NCBI GenBank assembly: GCA_000434735.1
Contig: FR881292.1
Location: forward strand, 28,718 to 92,717
From: Bacteroides sp. CAG:530
GTDB lineage: Bacteria > Bacteroidota > Bacteroidia > Bacteroidales > Bacteroidaceae
Length of the DNA stretch: 64,000 nucleotides
Direction: 5' to 3'
In this document: positions 19,163-28,622 of the stretch, one piece after another
Layout: each line of letters starts with the position of its first letter
Position numbering within the stretch: position 1 is the stretch's first letter
Translations under genes and position numbers: made by a program
Notes under the pieces: model-generated
What the model was told of the DNA's origin: nothing
Seen by the model: the letters and a program-made list of their open reading frames with translations, nothing else
Database searches by the model: none

Positions 19163-20968
19163 ATGGAAGTAAATGAAACCAATCGCCCGCTAACTGAAGC
19201 ACCTGTAGAAAATATTGCAGAAGCTTCGGTACCCACTGTAGAAACTACAGAAAAAGCTGCTTATGCACCTAAACAAACCAAAGAAGAAGTCATAGAAAGA
19301 CTGTCTGAAATTGACAATGACGCTTGCAATGCCGACAAGCAAGAAATCGACTTATTGAAACAGACTTTCTACAAGTTGCATAAAGCAGAACAAGAGGCAG
19401 CACGTAAAGCATTTGAAGAACAAGGCGGAAAACCCGAAGAATTTGTACCCGCAACCGACCCGCTGGAGAACAAGTTCAAAGAAATCATGAGTTCCATCAA
19501 AGAGAAACGCAGCGAAATGGCAGCAGAAGCCGAAAGAGAAAAAGAAGATAACTTGGCTAAGAAACTCCAGATATTGGATAAAATGAAAGACCTTATCGAA
19601 AACTCTGACGATACAGGTAAAATATATAATGAGTTCAAGGAGCTGCAGCAGCAATGGAATGACATTAAACAAGTTCCTATAGGAAAAGTAAACGAACTCT
19701 GGAAATCATATCAGCTCTATACTGAGAAGTTCTATGATATGGTGAAGCTGAACAATGAGTTCCGTGAATACGATTTCAAGAAGAACTTGGAACAAAAGAC
19801 TAAATTATGCGAAGCTGCGGAGAAACTTGCAGCCGAAGATGATGTGGTATCAGCTTTCCATCAGTTGCAGAACTTGCATCAGGAATTCCGTAACATCGGT
19901 CCTGTAGCAAAAGAACTGCGCGAGTCTATCTGGGCGCGCTTTAAAGCGGCATCTACAGCTATCAACCGCCGTCACCAACAACACTTCGAAGAACTGAAAG
20001 AAAAGGAACAGAATAATCTTGACCAAAAAACAGTTATCTGCGAGATAGCAGAAGCTATGGAGTATGATACATTCAAAACTTTCGCCGACTGGGAAGACAA
20101 GACCAAAGAGATCTTAGCTCTTCAGGCTAAATGGAAGACCATAGGTTATGCTCCGCAGAAAATGAACGTGAAGATATTCGAACGTTTCCGCGCCGCATGC
20201 GATGAGTTCTTCAAACGTAAAGCTGCTTTCTATAAAGATATAAAAAACAGCATGGCCGAAAATCTTGAGAAGAAAAAAGCTTTGTGCGAAAAAGCGGAAG
20301 CACTAAAAGACAGTACCGACTGGAAAGCTACCGCTGAGATACTGACTAAGCTTCAGAAAGAATGGAAAACCATCGGTCCGGTATCTAAGAAACATTCGGA
20401 TGCTGTATGGAAACGATTCATCGGAGCGTGCGATCATTTCTTCGCACAGAAAAACAAGGCCAATTCTTCACAGCGTTCTGTAGAGTCAGACAATATGGCT
20501 AAGAAAGAAAACATTATCAGTCAGCTGCATGAAATAGAAAAAGCAGGAAACGAAGATGAATCTGTAGCAGATAAGATTCGTGGACTTATAAAAGAATGGA
20601 ATGGTATAGGCCATGTTCCGTTTAAAGAAAAAGACCGTCTTTATAATGATTTCCACTCTACAGTAGACCGTCTGTTCGCTAAACTTAACATCACGGTGTC
20701 TGAAAAGAAGCTTTCTTCATTCAAGTCTAACTTAAGTAGCGGAAACAATTTGTATCGCGACCGCGAAAAGTTGGTTCGTACTTATGAAGGACTGAAGAAC
20801 GATATCCAGACTTATGAGAACAACTTAGGATTCCTGACATCAGCATCAAAGAAAGGCAATTCTTTGGTACAGGATATTCAGCGTAAAATAGAACGTCTGA
20901 AAGGTGACATGGAACTGGTGACTAAGAAAATTGCCGCCATAGACGAAAAATTAAGAGAGTCTAAATGA
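19163..20968 (+). CDS. DUF349 repeat protein
   Basis: The protein is 601 residues, cytosolic, highly charged and almost wholly helical. After an acidic leader (1-40) it holds about five DUF349 repeats of roughly 70 residues, each with the signature LQxxWKxIG or a close variant (for example LQAKWKTIGYAPQK and LQKEWKTIGPVSKK). A coiled-coil C-terminus follows. Family members are poorly characterised. It overlaps the next gene by 4 bp (ATGA), so it is coupled to the NUDIX hydrolase. No signal peptide or membrane segment is seen. Confidence 0.88.
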   Translation: MEVNETNRPLTEAPVENIAEASVPTVETTEKAAYAPKQTKEEVIERLSEIDNDACNADKQEIDLLKQTFYKLHKAEQEAARKAFEEQGGKPEEFVPATDPLENKFKEIMSSIKEKRSEMAAEAEREKEDNLAKKLQILDKMKDLIENSDDTGKIYNEFKELQQQWNDIKQVPIGKVNELWKSYQLYTEKFYDMVKLNNEFREYDFKKNLEQKTKLCEAAEKLAAEDDVVSAFHQLQNLHQEFRNIGPVAKELRESIWARFKAASTAINRRHQQHFEELKEKEQNNLDQKTVICEIAEAMEYDTFKTFADWEDKTKEILALQAKWKTIGYAPQKMNVKIFERFRAACDEFFKRKAAFYKDIKNSMAENLEKKKALCEKAEALKDSTDWKATAEILTKLQKEWKTIGPVSKKHSDAVWKRFIGACDHFFAQKNKANSSQRSVESDNMAKKENIISQLHEIEKAGNEDESVADKIRGLIKEWNGIGHVPFKEKDRLYNDFHSTVDRLFAKLNITVSEKKLSSFKSNLSSGNNLYRDREKLVRTYEGLKNDIQTYENNLGFLTSASKKGNSLVQDIQRKIERLKGDMELVTKKIAAIDEKLRESK

Positions 20969-21465
20969 TAGCAGACAATAACGAAGAAATGTTTCCCATA
21001 GTAGACGAAGAAGGAAACATTACCGGAGCCGCTACACGAGGTGAATGTCATAACGGAAGCAAGTTATTGCATCCGGTAGTTCACTTGCACGTGTTCAACA
21101 GTAAAGGAGAGTTGTACCTACAGAAACGACCGGAATGGAAAGACATCCAACCGGGAAAATGGGATACTTCGGTAGGAGGACATGTAGATTTGGGCGAAAG
21201 CATTGACATCGCCCTTAACCGTGAAGCAAGAGAAGAGTTGGGCATAACCGACTTTAACCCCGAGCGTCTCACACATTATGTATTCGAGTCGGAACGCGAA
21301 AAGGAACTTGTCTTCAGTTTTCGCGCCACTATAGACGAAGCCATTTCTCCATCCGACGAACTCGACGGAGGACGTTTCTGGAGTCTGGACGATATCCGCC
21401 AGAATATTGGCAAAGGCATCTTCACCCCCAACTTTGAGAGTGAGTTCAAAAGACTAGGATTTTAG
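20965..21465 (+). CDS. NUDIX hydrolase
   Basis: This 166-residue enzyme carries a complete NUDIX box (residues 72-94): G-x5-E-x7-REAREELGI within GGHVDLGESIDIALNREA. Around it the protein resembles the isopentenyl-diphosphate isomerase-like NUDIX subgroup (TRGECH, LHVFNSKGELYLQKRP, WDTSVGGH). It probably hydrolyses a nucleoside diphosphate linked to another group; the substrate cannot be read from sequence. Its ATG overlaps the stop of the DUF349 gene. It ends with TAG, which shows that TAG is used as a normal stop here, and is followed by a strong terminator. Confidence 0.93.
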   Translation: MIADNNEEMFPIVDEEGNITGAATRGECHNGSKLLHPVVHLHVFNSKGELYLQKRPEWKDIQPGKWDTSVGGHVDLGESIDIALNREAREELGITDFNPERLTHYVFESEREKELVFSFRATIDEAISPSDELDGGRFWSLDDIRQNIGKGIFTPNFESEFKRLGF

Positions 21466-21493
21466 TTACTGAGGCTCTACATACAATTAATAC

Positions 21494-21558
21494 GTAAAGG
21501 CAACCATTCAGAAAAACACTATTTAACGTTATTCTGAATGGTTGCCTTTACTGTTTTA
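21494..21558 (+). terminator. Long perfect hairpin terminator after the NUDIX gene
   Basis: A 20-bp perfect stem (21494-21513 against 21532-21551) with an 18-nt loop is followed by TGTTTTAT. The stem is unusually long and faultless for this window. Confidence 0.8.
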
Positions 21559-21791
21559 TCAACATAAATAGTCAAATAATCTCTGTTACAACACTATAAG
21601 GATTTGGCACGGCAGAATTAAAAAATTGCATGCAGAATATTTCTACATAAAAAAGTAAAATTTACACATCGAAGGAGAATAAAAGCGGCACATTTGCAAT
21701 CGCAGAAATGCGTAAAGAGATAAGTGTGTAATAATTTATAAAAGTAACTAACAACCTTTTATTAAGTTCAAATCTAACAACCAAAACACGT
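21559..21791 (+). other. AT-rich region upstream of susC
   Basis: There is no gene here. I see two CAGAAT words 20 bp apart (21613 and 21633) and a weak ACATTTG -7-like box near 21690, which would leave a leader of about 90 bases. A regulator site for the SusC operon is expected here, but none stands out. Confidence 0.35.
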
Positions 21792-24700
21792 ATGAATCAG
21801 CAGACGTTTTTTAGAAGATTGTGCTCAACAGTGTTGTTGTCAATGTTGTGTATTCTTGTTTTTGCACAAGGACGAACAGTTAGTGGTGTCGTTAAAGACG
21901 CTACAGGCGAGCCAATGATTGGTGTCAATGTATAGGTGAAGGGAACTACTAATGGATCCATCACAGACCTTGACGGTATGTACAGCATCTCGGGCGTTAA
22001 GAACTCGGATGTATTAGTTGTCACTTACATCGGTTTCGTGACACAAGAAGTAAAAGTAGGCAACCTTAAGACAGTAGACATCGTCTTGAAGGAAGACTCA
22101 AAAACCCTTGAAGAAGTAGTAGTAATCGGTTACGGTTCGGTAAAGAAAAAAGACTTGACCGGTTCTGTAGCTACAGTAAACTCTGAAAGCCTCGCAGCTG
22201 TTCCGGTTGCTTCGGCTACCGAAGCCTTGACAGGTAAGATGGCGGGTGTGCAAATTACTACAACAGAAGGTTCACCCGATGCCGAAATGAAAATCCGTGT
22301 CCGTGGTGGTGGTTCTATTACAGGCGACAATGCACCGTTGTTCATTGTAGACGGTTTCCCTGTAGAATCTATCTCGGATATCCCAGCATCAGAAATTGAA
22401 GACATGACCGTATTGAAAGACGCATCATCAACAGCCATCTACGGTTCTCGTGGTGCCAACGGTGTTATCCTCGTTACAACTAAAAGCGGAAAAGAAGGAA
22501 AGGTAAGCGTAAGCTACAATGCATACTATAGCTGGAAGAAAATGGCTAAGCAACTTAACACTTTAAGCAGTGCCGACTATGTAAAATGGCAGTATGAGAA
22601 GTCTATGTTGCAGAGCAACGACCAAACTAAGATTAACCCTGACGATTATACCAAGATGTTCGGAAACTATCAGGATATGGACTTGTACAACGATGTTGAA
22701 GCAAATAACTGGCAAGATCAGGTATTCGGTCGTACAGGACATACATTCAATCATAACTTGAGCATCAGCGGTGGTAACGATAAGATGAAATTCACTTTCA
22801 ACTACGCTCACATGGACGATAAAGCCATCATGATTGGCTCTGACTTTAAGCGCGATAACTTGAGCTTGAAGATGAACTACAAGCCGGTTAAGAATATCAC
22901 AATCGACTTCTCTGCACGTTACTCTGATACAGACATAAACGGTGCAGGTGCCAACGAATCTAAGAAAGAAGTTTCTTCTGCCGACTCTCGTATGAAGAAC
23001 GTTATGGTTTATCCTCCGTTCAACTTCGGAACACTGGAAGAAGGATACGACCCTGATATGAGTCTTACCCACCCTGTTACATCTGTATGGGATAACGACC
23101 GCCGTCAGTCTCGTAAGACATTCGACTACAACGGTAGCTTTACTTGGGAAATCATCAAGAACTTGAAGTTCAAGACTGAATTCGGTTTGCAACAGTACAC
23201 TAGCAAAGACCAACGTTTCTATGGCGTAAGTACTTACAACTCACGTATCAACGGTAACGAACAGCCTATAGTTACTTTCAATAGCAGAGACCGTGAAACA
23301 TTCCGTAACGCTAATACATTGAGCTACAACTTCGATAAGTTGCTGAAGAATAAAGATCACCACCTGGATGTATTGGTTGGTCAGGAAATCGTATCTACTA
23401 AATCAAATAATGATACCGACGAAATTCGTTACTTCCCTAAACAGTTCAATGCAGATCAGGCATTCTCACTGACTAGTCAGGGTACAGCTTACAATACTAA
23501 TAAGTATACTAACGCCGATGATAACTTGTTGTCATACTTCGGTCGTATTAACTATGACTACCAAAGCAAATATTTGGTAAGCGCTACATTCCGTGCCGAT
23601 GGTTCTTCAAAGTTTGCAGAAGACAATCGTTGGGGATTCTTCCCATCAGTAGCAGTAGCATGGCGTATCTCTTCTGAAAAGTTCATGCAGAAAACCAACT
23701 CTTGGTTGGACGACTTGAAACTTCGTATCAGCTACGGTACCGCAGGTAACAACGCTATCGACAGCGACAAGACCAGCCCTATTTGGTCGGCAGGTTCTGG
23801 AGCAGCTTTAGGATGGATCAACTTCGTAAAGAGCTACTGGACAACTGGTTCGTACATGTACAACCCCGATTTGACTTGGGAAACCACTCATACACGTAAC
23901 CTTGGTCTTGACTTCACTATCCTTGGTGGAAAACTTAACGGATCGGTAGAATACTACTGGAATACAACTAAAGACCTGTTGATTGAATTCCCGGTATCAG
24001 GTACAGGATACGCATACCAATGGCGTAACTTGGGCGAAACAGAAAACAAAGGTTTCGAAGTTTCTCTTACTTGGAATGCTATAAACAAAAAGAACTTCGG
24101 TTTCACCGTAAACGGAAACATCGGTTTCAACAAGAACAATGTCAAGACATTGGGCGGTTTGGAAGAATACTCTGCAGCATCTAACTGGGCTTCTTCAGAA
24201 ATCGGTTCAGACTTTGTAGTTCGTCCGGGCTCTCCTATCGGTCAGATTTACGGATACGTAAGCGATGGTCGTTACGAAGTTAGCGACTTCGAAGGATACG
24301 ACTCATCATCAAAGAGATGGATATTGAAAGAAGGCGTAGCTGATGCATCAGCTGTTATCGGCGACAAGTTCGTTCGTCCGGGTTCACTTAAACTGAAGAA
24401 CATCGACGGTAGCGAAGACAATAAGATCACTACTAAAGACCGTACTATCATAGGCGATACTAACCCGAAAGCAACTGGTGGTTTCGGATTCAACGCTCGC
24501 GTTTACGGATTCGACCTTGCAGCTAACTTTACTTACAGCATTGGCAACGACGTATACAATGCTAACAAGATTGAATACACCACTGCAGGACAAAACTCTA
24601 AATACCGTAACTTGATAGATATCATGGCAGATGGTCAACGTTGGACTAACCTCCGCGCAGACGGTACTATCAGCAACGATCCTGAAGAACTGGCAGCAAT

Positions 24701-25016
24701 GAACGCCAACACTACAATGTGGTCGCCGTTGATGAAGCAGAACACCCTGACAGACTGGGCTATAGAAGACGGTTCATTCTTGCGTCTTAGCACTCTTACA
24801 TTGGGTTATACTTTACCAGCTAACCTGACTAAGAAAGTAGGAGTAAACAGCCTCCGCTTCTACATGACAGGATATAACTTGTTCTGCATCACTGGATACT
24901 CAGGCTTCGACCCTGAAGTTTCTACACGTACCAAAACAGCTATGACTCCGGGTGTTGACTATTCTGCTTATCCTAAGAGCCGTCAGTTTGTAATTGGATT
25001 GAACTTGAACTTTTAA
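21792..25016 (+). pseudogene. SusC-like TonB-dependent receptor with in-frame TAG
   Basis: The full gene is 1075 codons from ATG 21792. It encodes a signal peptide (to about residue 26), a CarboxypepD_reg-like domain (about 28-104), a TonB box and plug start (LEEVVVIGYG from residue 106) and a 22-strand barrel ending in LNLNF. Such proteins import oligosaccharides with a SusD partner. Codon 48 (21933-21935) is TAG, inside a conserved stretch where related proteins continue (GVNV-stop-VKGTTNGS). The reading frame is otherwise perfect on both sides. One C-to-T change in CAG would explain it. A start after the stop (GTG 21936) would lack the signal peptide. Possibilities are a recent null mutation, amber read-through, or a sequence error. 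The susD, lipoprotein and esterase genes follow in order. Confidence 0.85.
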
Positions 25017-25041
25017 TTAAAGATTAAGACATAGATTATTT

Positions 25042-26904
25042 ATGAAAACAAAAATATATAAATCACTGATAGCAATGTCTATGGTAGGAGGTGCTTTCCT
25101 TACTTCTTGCGGAGATAACTTCCTCGACACCAAGTCGCCATCTTCGCTCGATGACAAGAACATCTTCTCTATCTACGATTTGGCAAAAGGTACTGTATAT
25201 AATATATATACCTACTACGGTGAACAGAATTATCGTGCACGTTTCACATCATACTACGGCTTGAATACCGACGTAGAATGGTTCAACGGCTCAGATAAAG
25301 GAGACGACAAGGCTAACATGGCTACTTATAATGTATTGCCGGGCAACGGACAGTTAAACATTGCTGATGCCAAAGAACCTTGGTCTAACATTTACTCTGG
25401 TATAGAAAAAGCCAACTTGGCAATTGCCGGACTAAAACAATATGCTGAATTGAGCAGCGACGCTCGTCTTCGTCAGCTTTACGGTGAAGCTCTTACCCTC
25501 CGTGCTATGGCTTACGTAGACCTTATCACTACATGGGGAGATGTTCCGGCACGTTTCGAGCCTATCACTCCGGAAACAGTGAACTTGCCTCGTACCGACC
25601 GCGATGTTATCTACAAACAAATTATCGCCGACCTTCGCGAAGCACAGGATATGGTAGCATGGCCTAACGAAATAGAAGATACCAAGACTGTAGAACGCAT
25701 CAATAAGGTATTCGTAAAAGGATTGTTGGCTCGTACTTGCTTGTACGCTGCAGGTTCTGCTCTCCGCGCCGACGGAACAGTACGCACAAGTAACGACCCT
25801 GAACTATCTAAAGAAGTTCTCTACCCTATCGCTTTGCAGGCTTGTAAAGATGTTATGGATCAAGAAGGACGTTACGTTAAATTGGAATCTAAATTTGAAA
25901 CAGTATTTAAAAACAACTGCCAGGATGTTATAGACGCTGGTGGCGAATCTCTTTGGGAAATACCGTTTGCTAACGAACCGTCAGCACGTGGACGTATGGC
26001 TTACGACTTCGCTATCAAGCACACCACTACCGACGACTTTGTGGGCGCTAAGCAGGGCGGTAACATTGGTCCGTTGCCTTACTTGTACTTCGACTACGAT
26101 GAAAAAGACCTCCGTCGTGATATTACTTGTATTCCTTACGACTGGACCAAGGGCGTACAGAACATCCTGAACAAGAACGTAAGCACTTGGTACTTCGGTA
26201 AAATCCGTTACGAATGGATGAGCCGTAAAATCAGCAGCTCTGACGATGGTATCAACAAAATCTACATGCGTTATGCAGATGTAATATTGATGCGTGCCGA
26301 AGTAGAGAACTACCTGAATGGTGCAAGTGCAGCAGCTCCTTATCTGAAACAAATCCGTCAGCGTGCATTCGCACAAGCAGACTGGGCAGAAAAGGTTGAC
26401 AAATACGTAACAGATCTATCTTCTAAAGAAGCAATGCAGCTGGCTATCGAAAAAGAACGTGGCTTTGAATTTGCAGGCGAAATGATTCGTAAAAACGACT
26501 TGGTACGTTGGGGCAAACTTAAAGCTAACCTCGAAGTGGCTAAACAAAAGATGACTCAGCTCAGCTTACGTAAAGGAGATTATGAATACCTCAGCGGATT
26601 TGTATTCTTCAAAATGACCGACTTTACAGACGGAGCCGACAAGAAAGTACACGCTAACACAGCTATCGAAATTTGGGGCTTAAACCGTGGTCAAAAAGAC
26701 ATTAACAAAGCACCTGCTGGTTTCGAACAGTGGACTGATAACAATGGCGAAAGAAAAGAATGGATTAGCGAAAAGACTCTGAAAGCTTCCAAGATTGAAT
26801 CTCTTTATACCCGCGATCCGGATATGTACATGTATTGGCCGATATTCCAGTACAATTTGGATGCCAATCCAGAATTGAAGAATTATGACTGGTATAATAA
26901 TTAA
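25042..26904 (+). CDS. SusD/RagB-family nutrient-binding lipoprotein
   Basis: The 620-residue protein is the surface partner of the SusC receptor 25 bp upstream and caps its barrel to capture glycans. The lipobox is TSC (Cys23). NFLDTKSPSSLDD is the typical mature start of the family. TPR-like helices follow (YGEALTLRAMAYVDLITTWGDVP), and the C-terminal region has the conserved IEKERGFEFAGEMIRKNDLVRWGKL. It is intact, unlike its susC, although a stop early in the first gene could reduce its expression by polarity. Confidence 0.95.
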   Translation: MKTKIYKSLIAMSMVGGAFLTSCGDNFLDTKSPSSLDDKNIFSIYDLAKGTVYNIYTYYGEQNYRARFTSYYGLNTDVEWFNGSDKGDDKANMATYNVLPGNGQLNIADAKEPWSNIYSGIEKANLAIAGLKQYAELSSDARLRQLYGEALTLRAMAYVDLITTWGDVPARFEPITPETVNLPRTDRDVIYKQIIADLREAQDMVAWPNEIEDTKTVERINKVFVKGLLARTCLYAAGSALRADGTVRTSNDPELSKEVLYPIALQACKDVMDQEGRYVKLESKFETVFKNNCQDVIDAGGESLWEIPFANEPSARGRMAYDFAIKHTTTDDFVGAKQGGNIGPLPYLYFDYDEKDLRRDITCIPYDWTKGVQNILNKNVSTWYFGKIRYEWMSRKISSSDDGINKIYMRYADVILMRAEVENYLNGASAAAPYLKQIRQRAFAQADWAEKVDKYVTDLSSKEAMQLAIEKERGFEFAGEMIRKNDLVRWGKLKANLEVAKQKMTQLSLRKGDYEYLSGFVFFKMTDFTDGADKKVHANTAIEIWGLNRGQKDINKAPAGFEQWTDNNGERKEWISEKTLKASKIESLYTRDPDMYMYWPIFQYNLDANPELKNYDWYNN

Positions 26905-26931
26905 TAATGTGAAAAACTAAAGATTGAAAGT

Positions 26932-28503
26932 ATGAAAAAGCATATATTGCCAGTTGCCTGCATGGCAGCATTATTGATGGCTGGAGGCGTAATTTCTTCA
27001 TGCAGCGACATCGACCCTGTACACTCACTTGAGTTGAGCAGAGTTCTGTCACCGACTAACTTGTCGGTACATGTACGTAACAGCGTGAACTTGGAACTTT
27101 CATGGGATGCTATGGATAAGGCTACCAGCTATACTGTAGAAGTATACGAGGGCACCACTGCCGAAGGTACTCCTGTCTTTACTCAAGAAGGTATCACTAC
27201 AGATACTTATACCGTAAAGGCTGGATTGCTAGGCGAAACAGAATATTATGTACAGGTGAAAGCTGTAGGCGAAGGTATTGCAGACTCTAAATGGGTAGGT
27301 TTAACTATTACTACCGATGCAGAACAAATCTTCACTGCTGTAAACGCTGACGAAATCACTCATAACTCGGCTGTAATTCGCTGGATTGACGGAATGATGA
27401 CTAGCACCGATGCCGGTAACACTGTTACTGCTACTCCTACTACTAACGAATCGGCTGCTACAATTAACTATACTGTTACAAGCACAGACGTAGCTAACGG
27501 TTATATTACTATAGAAGGCTTGACTCAAGATACTCAATACCAAGTCGTAATGAAACGTGGAAACGTTACACGCGGTACTGTAAACTTCAAGACTCGTATC
27601 GATACAGGCGATATGATTCCTATCGATGAAGGCGCTGATTTGGCTAAGATACTTACTGACGCTAATGACGGTGACGCATTTGTATTGTTGGGTAGCTCAT
27701 ATAAGTTGACAGAAGACTTCGAATTGACTAAGTCTATCTCATTGACTTCTATTGATCCTACTAATAAGCCTACTATCTCTGGCGGACGCTTCATCTTCAA
27801 CAGCGACGTGGCTTCATTCAGCATGAGCAACATCAAAGTTGATGTAGAAAACAAATACGGCAACTTCCTCGAAGCTAAGGGAGGTTCATTGGGTAGCTTG
27901 ACACTCGAAGGCTGTGAAATCAAGAACACTAACAATAACATGATTTACAGCAACGCTGCAGCTAACTTTGGAACTATCACAGTAAACAACTGTATCATCT
28001 CTAACATTGGCGATGGTGGTGATGGCGTATTCGATATCCGTAAGGGTACTGTGGCTTCGGTAACTTTAACCAACTCTACCATCACAGATGTAAAGCGTAC
28101 TTTCATCCGTATAGAAGTAGCTACAGACTTTACTATGACCAACTGTACTCTGTACAATGTTGCTACTGTAGACAATGCCAACAACCGCGGTCTGTTCAGC
28201 TTGGCTAAAGGCAAGACTCTGAAAGTAGAAAACTGCTTGTTCTACGGCATCGGATTGGCTACTCCAACAAACGTTAACTCAGGTGTATGGGGAAGAAGCG
28301 ATAAGATGAAAGCTACAGCTACATACGCTAACAACTACTACTTCAACTGTCCTAACTTGTGGAGTAACTTGTACAAAGACGACTACAGTTCTGTGGCAAC
28401 CGAACTCGACCCTCAGTTTACTGACGCTGCTAACGGCGACTTCACCGTTCAGTCTCAAGACTTGAAGGACAACCAAGTAGGCGACCCACGCTGGTTGAAG
28501 TAA
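26932..28503 (+). CDS. Surface lipoprotein with FN3 and DUF4957/DUF5123-like beta-helix
   Basis: The 523-residue lipoprotein (lipobox SSC, Cys24) begins with two fibronectin type III-like domains (about 40-130 and 135-225; VNLELSWDAMDKATSYTVEVYE marks the first). A right-handed beta-helix of the kind found in pectate-lyase-like DUF4957/DUF5123 proteins follows (about 240-520, repeats such as LTLEGCEIKNTNNNMIYSN and FTMTNCTLYNVATVD). No catalytic lyase residues were identified, so it may bind glycan rather than cut it. Its place after susD and before a pectin esterase fits a surface glycan-binding protein for pectin. Confidence 0.8.
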   Translation: MKKHILPVACMAALLMAGGVISSCSDIDPVHSLELSRVLSPTNLSVHVRNSVNLELSWDAMDKATSYTVEVYEGTTAEGTPVFTQEGITTDTYTVKAGLLGETEYYVQVKAVGEGIADSKWVGLTITTDAEQIFTAVNADEITHNSAVIRWIDGMMTSTDAGNTVTATPTTNESAATINYTVTSTDVANGYITIEGLTQDTQYQVVMKRGNVTRGTVNFKTRIDTGDMIPIDEGADLAKILTDANDGDAFVLLGSSYKLTEDFELTKSISLTSIDPTNKPTISGGRFIFNSDVASFSMSNIKVDVENKYGNFLEAKGGSLGSLTLEGCEIKNTNNNMIYSNAAANFGTITVNNCIISNIGDGGDGVFDIRKGTVASVTLTNSTITDVKRTFIRIEVATDFTMTNCTLYNVATVDNANNRGLFSLAKGKTLKVENCLFYGIGLATPTNVNSGVWGRSDKMKATATYANNYYFNCPNLWSNLYKDDYSSVATELDPQFTDAANGDFTVQSQDLKDNQVGDPRWLK

Positions 28504-28543
28504 AAACAATAATTCTCATCTAAAACTTAGATTTCTTTAGAAG

Positions 28544-28590
28544 AAGAGCCATCCAGACATACAGTACATACTGATGTAAGGGTGGCTCTT
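28544..28590 (+). terminator. Intercistronic hairpin before the esterase gene
   Basis: AAGAGCCATCC (28544-28554) pairs with GGGTGGCTCTT (28580-28590), with one GU pair. There is no T-run after it, so it may be an mRNA-stabilising or partial-stop structure rather than a full terminator. Confidence 0.45.
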
Positions 28591-28622
28591 ATACCATAAA
28601 CACTTTATTAGATTTGATTACT

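Noticed and set aside
21933..21935. Genome-wide recoding of TAG as an amino acid
   Set aside because: The NUDIX gene ends at a natural TAG (21463-21465) and RF1 is present; a local mutation or read-through is simpler.
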